Positions 35,237-44,553 of a DNA stretch of 64,000 nucleotides are shown piece after piece. The translations under genes were made by a program, and so were the position numbers. The stretch spans positions 2,604,001-2,668,000 of the forward strand of contig NZ_CP058278.1 in assembly GCF_013389455.1 (NCBI RefSeq), given 5' to 3'. The first letter of the stretch is position 1. Each line of letters starts with the position of its first letter. Below the pieces are notes generated by a model. The model saw nothing but the letters and a program-made list of their open reading frames with translations. It was not told the DNA's origin and ran no database searches. Source of the DNA: Flavobacterium inviolabile. GTDB taxonomy: Bacteria; Bacteroidota; Bacteroidia; Flavobacteriales; Flavobacteriaceae.

Positions 35237-36319
35237 TTATTTTTTGTAAAATGGTAATTTAACCACTTTTGCAGCTACATCATTTTTTCTGATTCGGATA
35301 AAAATTTCGCTGTCAACAGCCGATAAAGCCGTTGGAACGTATCCTAATCCGATTCCTTTGTTTAACGATGGCGACATTGTTCCGGAAGTTACTATTCCGA
35401 TTACGGCACCGTCTTTGTCTACGATTTCATAATCGTGACGCGGAATTCCTCTTTCTGTTAATTCAAAAGCAACCAGTTTTTTAGTTACTCCGGCTTCTTT
35501 TTGTTTTTTAAGGTTTTCCGAATTGGTAAATTCTTTATCAAATTTAGTAATCCATCCCAATCCTGCTTCTAATGGAGAAGTGGTATCGTTGATGTCGTTT
35601 CCGTAAAGGCAGAATCCCATTTCAAGACGTAAAGTGTCACGGGCTGCCAATCCGATCGGTTTGATTCCGAAAGCGGCTCCGGCTTCAAAAACGTTGTTCC
35701 AGATTGTTTCGGCATCTTCATTTTTGAAATAAATTTCAAAACCTCCGGAACCGGTATAACCGGTTGCCGAAATGATTACGTCTTTCACTCCTGCAAATTC
35801 AGCAGTCTGGAAAGAATAATACGGCATATTGATCAGGTCAGTTGCTGTTAACGACTGCATTGCCTCAGCTGCTTTTGGTCCCTGAATAGCCAGTAAAGAA
35901 TAGGAATCGGAAGCATTTTGCATGTCCACTCCTAAATCATTGTGCTTGGAAATCCAGTTCCAGTCTTTTTCAATGTTGGAAGCATTTACGACCAGCATAT
36001 AATCGTTATCGGCAATTTTATAAATAATTAAATCGTCAACAATTCCGCCTTCGTTGTTTGGTAAACAGGAATATTGTGCTTTACCGTCTACTAATTTGGA
36101 AGCATCATTTGAAGTTACTTTCTGAATTAAAGCCAGGGCATTTTCTCCTTTCAGGAAAAATTCCCCCATGTGCGAAACATCAAAAACACCTACGCCGTTA
36201 CGAACCGTTTCATGTTCAATGTTAACTCCTTCATATTGAACAGGCATATTATAACCTGCAAACGGAACCATTTTTGCTCCTAAACTTTCGTGAACGTGCG
36301 TTAATGCTGTATTTTTCAT
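35237..36319 (-). CDS. gcvT: Glycine cleavage system T protein (aminomethyltransferase)
   Basis: A 360-residue tetrahydrofolate-dependent aminomethyltransferase, which releases ammonia and transfers the methylene group from the lipoylated H protein. The folate-binding domain carries [44 protein letters not shown] and [11 protein letters not shown]. The later [21 protein letters not shown] and the C-terminal [21 protein letters not shown] are standard. The P, H and L genes are not nearby. It lies 73 bases after thrC on the same strand. Confidence 0.96.
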   Translation of the reverse strand: MKNTALTHVHESLGAKMVPFAGYNMPVQYEGVNIEHETVRNGVGVFDVSHMGEFFLKGENALALIQKVTSNDASKLVDGKAQYSCLPNNEGGIVDDLIIYKIADNDYMLVVNASNIEKDWNWISKHNDLGVDMQNASDSYSLLAIQGPKAAEAMQSLTATDLINMPYYSFQTAEFAGVKDVIISATGYTGSGGFEIYFKNEDAETIWNNVFEAGAAFGIKPIGLAARDTLRLEMGFCLYGNDINDTTSPLEAGLGWITKFDKEFTNSENLKKQKEAGVTKKLVAFELTERGIPRHDYEIVDKDGAVIGIVTSGTMSPSLNKGIGLGYVPTALSAVDSEIFIRIRKNDVAAKVVKLPFYKK

Positions 36320-36392
36320 TTTGTGCTGTATATTTATTTTAGGTCGCTAATGTATTGATTTTTTATGGAGTGGCAAAAGGGATAAAACGGGA

Positions 36393-37685
36393 TTATTTTT
36401 TCATCAGGTAATTTTTCAGTTCTTGATAGGATTTTATTTTATGACTCACTTTTTCTTTATTCAAAATCCGTTCAATTTGCTCCGGAACGGGCAGCGTTAT
36501 GTTTAAGCAGGAAGCCACAATATCGGCAAACTTGATCGGGTGGGCAGTTTCCAGGAAAACACCGATACTGCCGGGTTGCTGCGGCATTTCCTGCTGCAAA
36601 CCAAGATAGCCCACAGCTCCGTGCGGTTCCGAAAGATAGCCGTTTTGCCGGTATAGTTCTTTTATAGCTGCCAGTGTGGCTGCATCGGTAAACGAAAAGG
36701 ACGAAAAATCCTGTTCCAGTTGTTTTAAATCATGCTGATACAATTCCAGAATGCGGACAAAATTGCTGGGACTGCTCACATCCATGGCATTGGATATCGT
36801 GGCTACTGTGGGATTGGGCGTGTATGTTCCGGTTGCTAAAAAACGGGGTACGGTATCGTTGGCATTCGTGGCGGCAACAAAACGGGCAATGGGCAAGCCC
36901 AGGCGTTTGGACAGCATTCCGGCACAGATATTTCCGAAATTACCGCTCGGACAGGCCAGAACTATCGGTTTGTTGTATGGTTTCAAAGTTTTGTAAACAA
37001 AGAAAAAATAGAACATTTGCGGCAGCCAGCGGGCAATATTGATGGAATTTGCAGATGTGAGGTGCATACCGGCTAAATCGGCATCGGAAAAAGCTTTTTT
37101 AACCATCGCCTGGCAATCGTCAAAAGTGCCGTCCACTTCAAGGGCGCTGATGTTTGCTCCCAAAGTGGTAAGTTGTAATTCCTGGATAGCACTGACTTTT
37201 CCACCTGGATAGGCAATCACCACGTCGACATTTTTGGTTCCTAAAAAACCGTTGGCAACTGCACCGCCGGTATCGCCGGAAGTAGCCACTAAAACGGTTG
37301 TTTTACAATCATTCTCCCGGTTAAAATATTCCAGGCAACGGGACATAAAACGGGCACCTACATCCTTAAAGGCCATTGTAGGACCGTGATACAATTCTAA
37401 TGCGAAAATATTATCGGCTACCGGAATGACCGGAAAATCAAAACATACTGTATCCTGTATGATCTGTTTGAGTACTGTTTCCGGAATTTCGTTTCCAACG
37501 AAAGGCTGAATTACCCGGAAGGCAATTTCTTCATTCGTTAAAGCTGTTATTGTTTCATAAAATGATGCCGGCAGCGGTGTTATTGTTTCCGGGAAATACA
37601 AACCGTTATCGGGTGCGATACTTTGCATAACGGCTTCCCGGAAAGAGACTTTATGGTTCGGGTTATTCAGGCTGTAATAGTTCAT
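36393..37685 (-). CDS. thrC: Threonine synthase
   Basis: A 430-residue PLP enzyme converting O-phosphohomoserine to threonine. The start at MNYYSLNNPNHKVSF was chosen because the longer frame overlaps thrB and adds an unconserved tail. The PLP lysine is in LYHGPTMAFKDVGARFM; further motifs are TSGDTGGAVANGF, TSANSINIARWLPQ and PSGNFGNICAG. Length fits the long (E. coli-type) ThrC. It is third gene of thrABC, 13 bases after thrB. Confidence 0.97.
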   Translation of the reverse strand: MNYYSLNNPNHKVSFREAVMQSIAPDNGLYFPETITPLPASFYETITALTNEEIAFRVIQPFVGNEIPETVLKQIIQDTVCFDFPVIPVADNIFALELYHGPTMAFKDVGARFMSRCLEYFNRENDCKTTVLVATSGDTGGAVANGFLGTKNVDVVIAYPGGKVSAIQELQLTTLGANISALEVDGTFDDCQAMVKKAFSDADLAGMHLTSANSINIARWLPQMFYFFFVYKTLKPYNKPIVLACPSGNFGNICAGMLSKRLGLPIARFVAATNANDTVPRFLATGTYTPNPTVATISNAMDVSSPSNFVRILELYQHDLKQLEQDFSSFSFTDAATLAAIKELYRQNGYLSEPHGAVGYLGLQQEMPQQPGSIGVFLETAHPIKFADIVASCLNITLPVPEQIERILNKEKVSHKIKSYQELKNYLMKK

Positions 37686-37698
37686 TTGTACGGTTTTA

Positions 37699-38622
37699 TC
37701 AGTTGATGATTCGTATGCCATCCGGATTTATTTTCGAAACATAAATTTCAAATGGAATGGTGGTATCGTTATATATTTTTTTCATTTCAAGTGCAACTTT
37801 TTGAGCCGTTTCAATTCCCTGACTTAAAGCGTAAATTGAAGGACCAGATCCGGAAATTCCGGCACCCAGTGCACCGTTTTTTAAGGCGGTTTCTTTAACC
37901 AGATCAAAGTTAGGAATATATCTTTTACGCAGGGGTTCTATGATTTCATCCTGTAAAGAACGCTGGATCAGTCCGTAATCGTTTGTGTACAATCCGGCAA
38001 TCAGTCCGCCGAGATTTCCCCATTGTCTGATGGCGCTTTTTAACGGAATTTCGGGTGATAAAACCGCCCGCATTTCGGATGTTTTCAGGGTTATCTGCGG
38101 GTGGATTACCGTTGCAAATAAGGCTGGAGGACTGTCAATGCAGATGATGTCTAAAGGATCATAACCTCTAATGAGTGTAAAGCCGCCCAAAAGTGCCGGA
38201 GCAAGATTATCGGCATGTTCGCTTCCGCTGGCCAGAGCTTCTCCTTTCATGGCAAAACGGACCAATTCTTTTGCGGTAAAGGGCCTGCCCAGTAATTCAT
38301 TAATACCGAAAACGGCTCCGGCTGCACTTGCGGCAGAACTTCCGATGCCGCTTCCGGCTTTTATATTTTTTGTGATTTCAATGGCAAATCCGCAATCGGG
38401 CTGAACGGCTTCCAGTAAGGCCATAGCCGCCACGCCGGCAACATTCTGCTCCGGTTCAAGCGGTAAATCGGCTCCGGTTATCCGGGTAATCCGGATTCCT
38501 TTGGTATCGGTTTTATAAATAATCATTTCGTCGCCAATCGTATCGAGGCACAAGCCTAAAACGTCAAATCCACAGGAGAGATTGGCAATCGTTGCCGGAC
38601 AAAATAGTTTAATACGGTTCAT
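37699..38622 (-). CDS. thrB: Homoserine kinase
   Basis: A 307-residue GHMP kinase that phosphorylates homoserine with ATP. The ATP loop is KNIKAGSGIGSSAASAAGAVFGIN, the N-terminal motif is LSCGFDVLGLCLD, and the C-terminal motif is GALGAGISGSGPSIYAL. It is encoded between thrA (11 bases) and thrC (13 bases). Confidence 0.97.
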   Translation of the reverse strand: MNRIKLFCPATIANLSCGFDVLGLCLDTIGDEMIIYKTDTKGIRITRITGADLPLEPEQNVAGVAAMALLEAVQPDCGFAIEITKNIKAGSGIGSSAASAAGAVFGINELLGRPFTAKELVRFAMKGEALASGSEHADNLAPALLGGFTLIRGYDPLDIICIDSPPALFATVIHPQITLKTSEMRAVLSPEIPLKSAIRQWGNLGGLIAGLYTNDYGLIQRSLQDEIIEPLRKRYIPNFDLVKETALKNGALGAGISGSGPSIYALSQGIETAQKVALEMKKIYNDTTIPFEIYVSKINPDGIRIIN

Positions 38623-38633
38623 TTTTTCGGGGT

Positions 38634-41075
38634 TTAAACGTTACCAATTCGAATTACATCTGCAAATATTCCGGAAGCAGTTACAGCCGCTCCGGCACCG
38701 GCACCTTTTATCAGCAGCGGCTGTTCGCAATAACGGTCGGTATAAAACAACACGATATTGTCTTTCCCTTCCAGGTTATAAAAAGGATGTTCTTTAGCGA
38801 TGCATTGCAAGCCTACGGATGCTTTGCCGTTTTCAAATTGTGCCACATATTTTAAGCGGCATTCTTTTTGGGCAGCATCCTGATAGAGATTTTTAAAATG
38901 GACGGCATTGGCCTGCAGGGATTCCAAAAAACCGGGAACAGTTGTTGCTGTCAGAGCATCTTCCGGTAAAAAGGACTGGTTGTGAATGTCGTCAATTTCC
39001 ATCTGGTAACCGCTTTCCCGGATTAGGATCAATATTTTCCGCATGACATCAATTCCGCTTAAATCGATCTTCGGATCCGGTTCGGTATAGCCTTCCTGCC
39101 GTGCCTGATTTACAATATCGTGGAAGCTGTTATCTTCATTAAAGTTGTTAAAGATAAAGTTTAAACTACCCGATAAAACTGCCTGAATTTTATTGATTTT
39201 ATCGCCGGAAATAATTAAATTCTTTAAGGTGTCAATAATGGGCAGACCGGCTCCGACATTTGTTTCATACAGGAAAGGAGCATTGTACTTTTTAGACAGC
39301 GATTTCAGGTGCTGATAGTGCTCATATTCCGATGAACAGGCAATTTTATTACAGGTTACCACAGCGACATTCTGCTTTAAAAAGCGGTCGTATATGCCGG
39401 CAATATGCGCATTGGCAGTATTGTCAATAAAGATGCTGTTGCGCAGGTTCAGTTTTTCCACATTGGCAATAAAAGCTTCAGTATTGTTGGCTTCTCCGGC
39501 TTCCAGGTGTTCTTTCCAGTTGTTCAGGGCAATTCCTTCATCGTCAAAATACATTTTTCTGGAATTGGAAATAGCAATAACCCTGACATTCAGTTTTAAA
39601 TTGTCTTTCAGGTATTTTTTCTGCTGGTTGATCTGATCGATAAATTTTCCGCCTACATTTCCCACACCGCTGATAAAAAGGTTCAGCTGCCTGATGTTGT
39701 CTTCAAAGAATCGCTCGTGCAGCGTGTTCAATGCTTTTTTGACATCTTTTTGCTGGATAACCACCGAAATATTGCGTTCGGAAGCTCCCTGTGCGATCGC
39801 CCGGATATTCACATTGTTTTTGCCTAAAGTGCTAAACATCCTGCCGCTTAAACCCTGGTGGTTTTTCATGTTTTCACCCACCAGGGCAATAATACTGAGG
39901 TTGTTTTCAATACAGGAAGGTTTGATTTTCAGCTGTTTGATCTCGTATTGAAATTCCATATCAATAGCCCGTTTTGCCCTGGAAGCATTTTGTTCTGAAA
40001 TACCAATGCAAATAGAATGTTCCGAGGATGCCTGTGTGATAAAAATAATGTTGACCTGTTCTTTGGCAACCGCGCCGAAAAAACGTTTGGACGCACCGGA
40101 AACACCAATAAGCCCGGAACCTTCCAGAGTGATCAGCGCAATATTATCAATATGGCTGATGCCTCTGATGGAATCCTGGTTTGGAACGACTTCATTGCGG
40201 ATAACAGTGCCGTATTCTTCCGGGGCAAAAGTATTCTTAATGTGAATCGGGATATGTTTGTTTAAAACCGGCTGAATGGTTGGGGCATACAATACTTTGG
40301 CTCCGAAATGGGATAATTCCATTGCTTCTTTATAGCTGATGTCGGGAATTGGCCTGGCTTGTTTGACAATTCTGGGATTGGCAGTAAACATGCCGCTCAC
40401 ATCAGTCCAGATTTCCAATTGTTCCGCATCGAGCGCAGCAGCAATAATAGCGGCAGTATAATCGGAACCGCCACGTCCCAAAGTAGTGGTCAGACCGTTA
40501 TAGGCTTCTGCTATAAATCCGGGCAATATTGTAATTTCTGCCTGGTTTTTATCAAAGAAATACTGGATTAAGAAATCGGTAGTTTCAAAATTTACATGGG
40601 CATTGCCAAAGTTGGCATCGGTTTTAATAAGCTCACGGCTGTCTGCATAAGCGACTTTACCGGGCAGTTGTTTTAGCTTCTCATAAATAATACGGGAAGA
40701 AAGCAATTCTCCGTAGGCGAGTATGGTATCGGTTGTTTTGTCTGACAATTCCCCTAACAGGAAACAACCTTCCAAAAGCGAAGCGATATGGGCAAAAGCC
40801 GCTGTAATGTATTGGTTTATAACGTCTTTGTTTTCCTCAGGCAACAGCGCTTCAACAGTAGTGAAATGCTTGTCTTTTATTGCTATAAGCGCATTTTTAT
40901 ATTCGGGATCTTTATGTTTCGCTTTGTTTATCGCTTCAACTAAAGCATCGGTTATACCGCCCAAAGCGGATACTACAACAACTTTTTTACCGCTTTTTTG
41001 TTTAATAATGGAAATGGACTGTATGATATTCTGGGCATTGGCTACCGAAGTGCCGCCAAATTTTAAGACTTTCAT
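38634..41075 (-). CDS. thrA: Bifunctional aspartokinase / homoserine dehydrogenase
   Basis: An 813-residue fusion catalysing the first and third steps of the threonine pathway. The aspartokinase (1-290) starts MKVLKFGGTSVANAQNI and has GELLSSRI and LGRGGSDYTAAIIA. Two ACT-type regulatory segments (about 305-455) precede the dehydrogenase (about 465-813), which begins FISGVGNVGGKFIDQI and contains NVGAGLPIIDTLKNLI and GYTEPDPKIDLSGIDVMRKILIL. Feedback inhibition by threonine is expected from the family. A threonine-rich leader ORF (41212-41325) and alternative hairpins lie upstream, suggesting attenuation. Confidence 0.97.
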   Translation of the reverse strand: MKVLKFGGTSVANAQNIIQSISIIKQKSGKKVVVVSALGGITDALVEAINKAKHKDPEYKNALIAIKDKHFTTVEALLPEENKDVINQYITAAFAHIASLLEGCFLLGELSDKTTDTILAYGELLSSRIIYEKLKQLPGKVAYADSRELIKTDANFGNAHVNFETTDFLIQYFFDKNQAEITILPGFIAEAYNGLTTTLGRGGSDYTAAIIAAALDAEQLEIWTDVSGMFTANPRIVKQARPIPDISYKEAMELSHFGAKVLYAPTIQPVLNKHIPIHIKNTFAPEEYGTVIRNEVVPNQDSIRGISHIDNIALITLEGSGLIGVSGASKRFFGAVAKEQVNIIFITQASSEHSICIGISEQNASRAKRAIDMEFQYEIKQLKIKPSCIENNLSIIALVGENMKNHQGLSGRMFSTLGKNNVNIRAIAQGASERNISVVIQQKDVKKALNTLHERFFEDNIRQLNLFISGVGNVGGKFIDQINQQKKYLKDNLKLNVRVIAISNSRKMYFDDEGIALNNWKEHLEAGEANNTEAFIANVEKLNLRNSIFIDNTANAHIAGIYDRFLKQNVAVVTCNKIACSSEYEHYQHLKSLSKKYNAPFLYETNVGAGLPIIDTLKNLIISGDKINKIQAVLSGSLNFIFNNFNEDNSFHDIVNQARQEGYTEPDPKIDLSGIDVMRKILILIRESGYQMEIDDIHNQSFLPEDALTATTVPGFLESLQANAVHFKNLYQDAAQKECRLKYVAQFENGKASVGLQCIAKEHPFYNLEGKDNIVLFYTDRYCEQPLLIKGAGAGAAVTASGIFADVIRIGNV

Positions 41076-41140
41076 AGGATTATCTTTTTGGATCCATCTG
41101 TTGTTTTACAAATGAATACGATTAAAAATATAAGGGAAAG

Positions 41141-41160
41141 GGTTGTTAAGAGAAACAACT
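41141..41160 (-). terminator. Possible attenuator hairpin ahead of thrA
   Basis: On the minus strand GTTGTT (41154-41159) and AACAAC (41142-41147) form a 6-bp AU-rich stem followed by a pyrimidine/T-rich tail. The left arm with its A neighbour (AGTTGTT) is also complementary to AACAACT inside the threonine codon run of the leader, giving an alternative pairing. Weak by stem energy. Confidence 0.4.
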
Positions 41161-41167
41161 AAGCCGT

Positions 41168-41185
41168 CTTGTTAAAAATAACAAG
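41168..41185 (-). promoter_or_regulatory. Hairpin in the thr leader region
   Basis: A perfect 7-bp stem CTTGTTA/TAACAAG around a 4-base loop, between the leader ORF and thrA. Its arms share TTGTT and AACAA with the hairpin at 41141-41160, so the two can form mutually exclusive pairings. Confidence 0.5.
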
Positions 41186-41211
41186 TGCACACAATGGATT
41201 ATATGTAATGA

Positions 41212-41325
41212 TTATACCCCTAAAGGGGTAGTTGTTGTAGTTGTAGATGTTGTAGCAACGGCAGTTGCAACCGATACAGTTACGGTTGTAGCAAGAGGGT
41301 AATATTTGCTATTGTTGCTTAACAT
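41212..41325 (-). CDS. thrL: Threonine-rich leader peptide ahead of thrABC
   Basis: A 37-codon ORF (ATG at 41325, TAA at 41212-41214) ending 136 bases before thrA. It starts MLSNNSKYYPLATTVTV and has 12 threonines and 5 valines, including six consecutive Thr codons at positions 28-33 (ACA ACT ACA ACA ACT ACC). Such Thr density in a short ORF directly ahead of thrA is the pattern of the ribosome-stalling leader of the E. coli thr operon. A 6-bp hairpin (TACCCC/GGGGTA, 41215-41230) overlaps its last codons, and GCAAC/GTTGC (41255-41268) lies inside. A -7 element ends only 5 bases before the ATG, so the message may be nearly leaderless. Attenuation is inferred. Confidence 0.8.
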   Translation of the reverse strand: MLSNNSKYYPLATTVTVSVATAVATTSTTTTTTPLGV

Positions 41326-41330
41326 TAAAA

Positions 41331-41338
41331 CAAATATA
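41331..41338 (-). promoter_or_regulatory. -7 element of the thr operon promoter
   Basis: Minus-strand TATATTTG is an exact TAnnTTTG. A TTG lies 22 bases upstream (41361-41363), slightly far. Initiation about 6 bases downstream would fall at or next to the leader ATG. Confidence 0.55.
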
Positions 41339-41448
41339 ATTATTTTTTGTTTTAAAACGGCAAGCTGCCGGTATAAATTCACCGGATGTATTTTGGCAAC
41401 AGCATTGCAATCACTGATTTATATGAAAAAATAACGAAGATTTTTGTT

Positions 41449-41478
41449 TTGCCATCTCTGTAAAGTTGTGTATAATTG
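41449..41478 (+). promoter_or_regulatory. Promoter of the MORN-repeat gene
   Basis: TTG (41449-41451), exactly 19 bases, then TATAATTG (41471-41478, 7/8 match to TAnnTTTG), 30 bases before the start codon. It diverges from the thr promoter. Confidence 0.6.
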
Positions 41479-41508
41479 CGTTCTCACAGCAATTATTACC
41501 AAAACAAA

Positions 41509-42318
41509 ATGCTTAAAAACAGTTACCTCTTAGCCTGTTTGTTATTAACAGGTGTGCTATATGCCCAGGAAAACACGCAAAGTCATTCCCCAACGCCCAT
41601 AACGGTGGATGAGCTGTCGTATACAGACGAAAAAAGCGGGAAGGGAAGTTATCAGGATAATCAGAAAACGGGGTTATGGACCTATTTTTATGATGACCAA
41701 AAGCTATGGAAAAAAGGGGAATATGATAAAGGGAAGGAAACCGGTACCTGGCGGATCTATTATAAAAACGGCAATGTAAGATTTTTAGAAAACTACAGCA
41801 ATGGCATCCGGCACGGAAAAAACATGGCATATTATGAAGACGGGAAGAAAAAATTGGTGTCCAATTATGCGGATGGCAAACCGGATGGTGAATTTATAGT
41901 GTATTTTGATGACGGTAAAAAGTACACTGTTCAGCATTATGACAAAGGAATTAAAACGGGTAAGTATACCGAATACTATCATAACGGAAAAATTAAAACG
42001 GAAGAGTTTTACGTAATTGGCAAACCGGAAAGAAAATATATAACGTATTATGAAAGCGGCAAAGTAAAAGAAGACGGTTTCCTGAAGGGTAATTCTATTA
42101 CTGGAGAGCACACGACCTATTTTGAAAACGGAATCGTTACCATAAAAGCGATAATGGCCGATAACAGGCTAATGGAGGTTTTGGAACGCCATGATAAAAA
42201 CGGTAACAAATTAGATCCGGGTACGCTTAAAAACGGCAATGGCATTTTTAATCATTATGATGATAACGGCAAATTGCTTGCAGCGGTAGTATTTGAAAAC
42301 GGAAGACCTAAAAAATAA
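41509..42318 (+). CDS. Secreted MORN-repeat (YwqK-like) protein
   Basis: A 269-residue protein with a signal peptide (MLKNSYLLACLLLTGVLYAQ). The upstream in-frame TTG at 41476 was rejected because the signal begins at 41509. The body is about eight MORN-type repeats of the form GxYxxGKxTGxWxxYYxNGxxxxxxxYxxG, for example KKGEYDKGKETGTWRIYYKNGNVRF. Such proteins are often auto-annotated as YwqK antitoxins, but that label rests on repeat similarity and there is no toxin gene next door. Extracytoplasmic location is likely. Role unknown. Confidence 0.85.
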   Translation: MLKNSYLLACLLLTGVLYAQENTQSHSPTPITVDELSYTDEKSGKGSYQDNQKTGLWTYFYDDQKLWKKGEYDKGKETGTWRIYYKNGNVRFLENYSNGIRHGKNMAYYEDGKKKLVSNYADGKPDGEFIVYFDDGKKYTVQHYDKGIKTGKYTEYYHNGKIKTEEFYVIGKPERKYITYYESGKVKEDGFLKGNSITGEHTTYFENGIVTIKAIMADNRLMEVLERHDKNGNKLDPGTLKNGNGIFNHYDDNGKLLAAVVFENGRPKK

Positions 42319-42455
42319 TAGGCTGCCTATCTTTAAGTTAGGACCATATTTTCGCTGTTAATAATACTGTAATATAAAGGCAGGATTAGCAGGGATGATA
42401 AAGGGACTATGCAGAAATAGTTGTAAATTTATAGAAGTCTTTAAAATCGGAAATA

Positions 42456-43301
42456 ATGGAAAATTTGATGCGAACAGATAAGAACGAAATTCTAAAGCGA
42501 TTTAAACCGATTGATAAATTTGCGCATAAAGGGCTGCAGGGCCACGCTTTGATTGTGGGCGGCAGTTATGGCAAGATCGGTGCTCCGGCACTGTCGGCTA
42601 AAGCCTGTTTGAAATCCGGAGCCGGATTGGTTACGGCATATATTCCCAAATGCGGTTATGATATCGTGCAGACGATAATTCCGGAAGTCATGGTCATTAC
42701 CGATGATTATCCGACACATTTAACAGCCATCGACAAGGCAGTCGATTTCCGGGCAATAGGCATTGGAGTAGGAATGGGGCTGCATTCGGAAACCCAGCAG
42801 GCATTTTTTCACTTTTTAAAACTCAATAAAGCTCCTTTGGTAGTGGATGCCGACGGACTGAATATACTTTCTGAAAATAAAGAATGGCTGGAACTGTTAC
42901 CGCCCAAAACGATACTGACCCCGCATAAAAAAGAACTGGAACGGCTTATAGGAGAATGGCATGACGATGCCGGAAAAATAAAAAAAGTAAAGACTTTTTC
43001 TAAAGAATACGATCTGGTAGTAGTGGTAAAAGGTGCGCCAACGGTGATTGTGTATCACGATGCCCTTTTTGAAAACAGCACCGGAAATCAGTCCCTGGCT
43101 ACTGGTGGCAGCGGTGATGTGCTGACCGGAATTATTACCGGCCTGCTGGCACAATCCTACGAACCTCTTGATGCGGCAATAGTGGGTGTATATGTACACG
43201 GACTGACGGCAGATATTGCTTTGTCGGATGTGGGGTATCATGCTTTTACCGCATCGGACTGTATTGACAATCTCGGAAAAGCATTCCTGACTTTATATTA
43301 A
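42456..43301 (+). CDS. nnrD: ADP/ATP-dependent NAD(P)H-hydrate dehydratase
   Basis: A 281-residue enzyme of the ribokinase-like fold that restores NAD(P)H from its hydrated form. Motifs are [70 protein letters not shown] and the catalytic [24 protein letters not shown]. The NAD(P)HX epimerase domain that is fused at the N-terminus of E. coli Nnr is absent, so the epimerase must be encoded elsewhere. Translation may start at codon 1 or at the second Met (codon 5). Monocistronic. Confidence 0.93.
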   Translation: MENLMRTDKNEILKRFKPIDKFAHKGLQGHALIVGGSYGKIGAPALSAKACLKSGAGLVTAYIPKCGYDIVQTIIPEVMVITDDYPTHLTAIDKAVDFRAIGIGVGMGLHSETQQAFFHFLKLNKAPLVVDADGLNILSENKEWLELLPPKTILTPHKKELERLIGEWHDDAGKIKKVKTFSKEYDLVVVVKGAPTVIVYHDALFENSTGNQSLATGGSGDVLTGIITGLLAQSYEPLDAAIVGVYVHGLTADIALSDVGYHAFTASDCIDNLGKAFLTLY

Positions 43302-43366
43302 AAACCATTTTAGAATAATTGATAGCTAATCAGGGAACCGAAAATACCGGTTCCCTGATCAGGTTG

Positions 43367-44524
43367 CTATGCCTGCTGATCGAAACTGCGGAACATTTCC
43401 AGGATATACTGCAAAGCACCGGAACTGTGGAGTGCAACGGTATTGACCATGGTCATTGCAGTTACTTCAGCAGCTCTTTTCAGCATTTTTGTTTCGTATG
43501 TGCTAAAAGCCGCTTTGGTATCACCGGATTTATCATCGAGCAGGATCTCGCTCAGTTCCAGCGCATCCAGCATTGCCATGTTAACACCTTCACCGGCATA
43601 AGGCGGCATTCTGTGTGCAGCATCACCAATGATCGTAAGATTGCTTTGCGGTTCCCAATGCTGGTCGGGCGGATAATGGAATAAAGGCCGTGGTATAATG
43701 GTTGTTTTTTCTGCGGTAAATAATTCGTGCCACATCACGTCCCAATCGGGGAAGCTTTTAACGAACCAGTTTTTTACTTCCGGTATGTTTTTAAAATTGA
43801 TATTACTCTCCGTTACCCAATTTTCATCTACTTTTTCACCGGTATAAAAAGCAATGCTTCCGTCACCTTTTGTACTAAGAATCAGGGACTGTTCGTTTCC
43901 TAATGCAAATAATTTACCTCCTTTTAACAGGTTGAAGAGTTTCGGGGTACTTTTTTCTGCTTCGTAAATGTTGCCTTCAATGATGGTAACGCCGGAATAT
44001 ACCGGTTTTATAGCACTTAAATAAGGTCTGATCTTGGAATTCGCACCGTCTGCACCAATAACAATATCGGCATAAACGTTTTCTTTGTTGTGGAAGTGTA
44101 ACCGCCATCCGTCATTTGCTTTTTCCATAGAAAGGAACCGGCTGTCCCAGACCACGGTATCGTTCTGTAGTGATTCCAGTAATATTTTCCGAAGCGGACC
44201 TCTGTCAATTTCAGGTCGGTTTTCAGATATGCTGCCTTCCTGATGATCGTCCAGGCAAATGGTACCGTGATGATCTGTTATTCTTAATTTTCCGGCATCC
44301 GGTAAATGGTTGGCATAAAAAGCAGCCATTAAACCAGCTTTTCGAAGTGCTGCCAAACCGGATTCTTCATGTAAATCCAGATTGGCGCCCTGTACTCTGG
44401 CGTTTTTGTTCAGATCCCGTTCATAAACGGTTACCTTACAGCCTCCCTGCTGTAAAAGTCTTGCCAGCGTTAGTCCGCCCGGACCACCGCCGATTATCGC
44501 AATTTGTTTGTCTTTAAGTTTCAT
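43367..44524 (-). CDS. TetX-like FAD-dependent monooxygenase
   Basis: A 385-residue flavoprotein. The FAD Rossmann motif is IAIIGGGPGGLTLARLLQQ (GxGxxG at residues 12-17), followed by VTVYERDLNKNARVQGANLDLHEESGLAALRKAGL. The second FAD motif is LTIIGDAAHRMPPYAGEGVNMAMLDALELS. The overall order and many positions resemble Tet(X) tetracycline-inactivating monooxygenases, whose ancestors are thought to lie in Flavobacteriaceae. Similarity is clear but partial, so a tetracycline substrate should not be assumed. It is the last gene of an operon with an MFS pump and two regulators. Confidence 0.87.
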   Translation of the reverse strand: MKLKDKQIAIIGGGPGGLTLARLLQQGGCKVTVYERDLNKNARVQGANLDLHEESGLAALRKAGLMAAFYANHLPDAGKLRITDHHGTICLDDHQEGSISENRPEIDRGPLRKILLESLQNDTVVWDSRFLSMEKANDGWRLHFHNKENVYADIVIGADGANSKIRPYLSAIKPVYSGVTIIEGNIYEAEKSTPKLFNLLKGGKLFALGNEQSLILSTKGDGSIAFYTGEKVDENWVTESNINFKNIPEVKNWFVKSFPDWDVMWHELFTAEKTTIIPRPLFHYPPDQHWEPQSNLTIIGDAAHRMPPYAGEGVNMAMLDALELSEILLDDKSGDTKAAFSTYETKMLKRAAEVTAMTMVNTVALHSSGALQYILEMFRSFDQQA

Positions 44525-44553
44525 TTCCGTATCTTTTTAATTACGGAACAAAG

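Noticed and set aside
36320..36392. Glycine riboswitch ahead of gcvT.
   Set aside because: The 73-base gap between thrC and gcvT is too short for the tandem aptamer and shows no conserved elements.
41509..42318. Toxin-antitoxin annotation (YwqK antitoxin) for the MORN-repeat protein.
   Set aside because: The protein has a signal peptide and no toxin partner; the label comes only from shared repeats.
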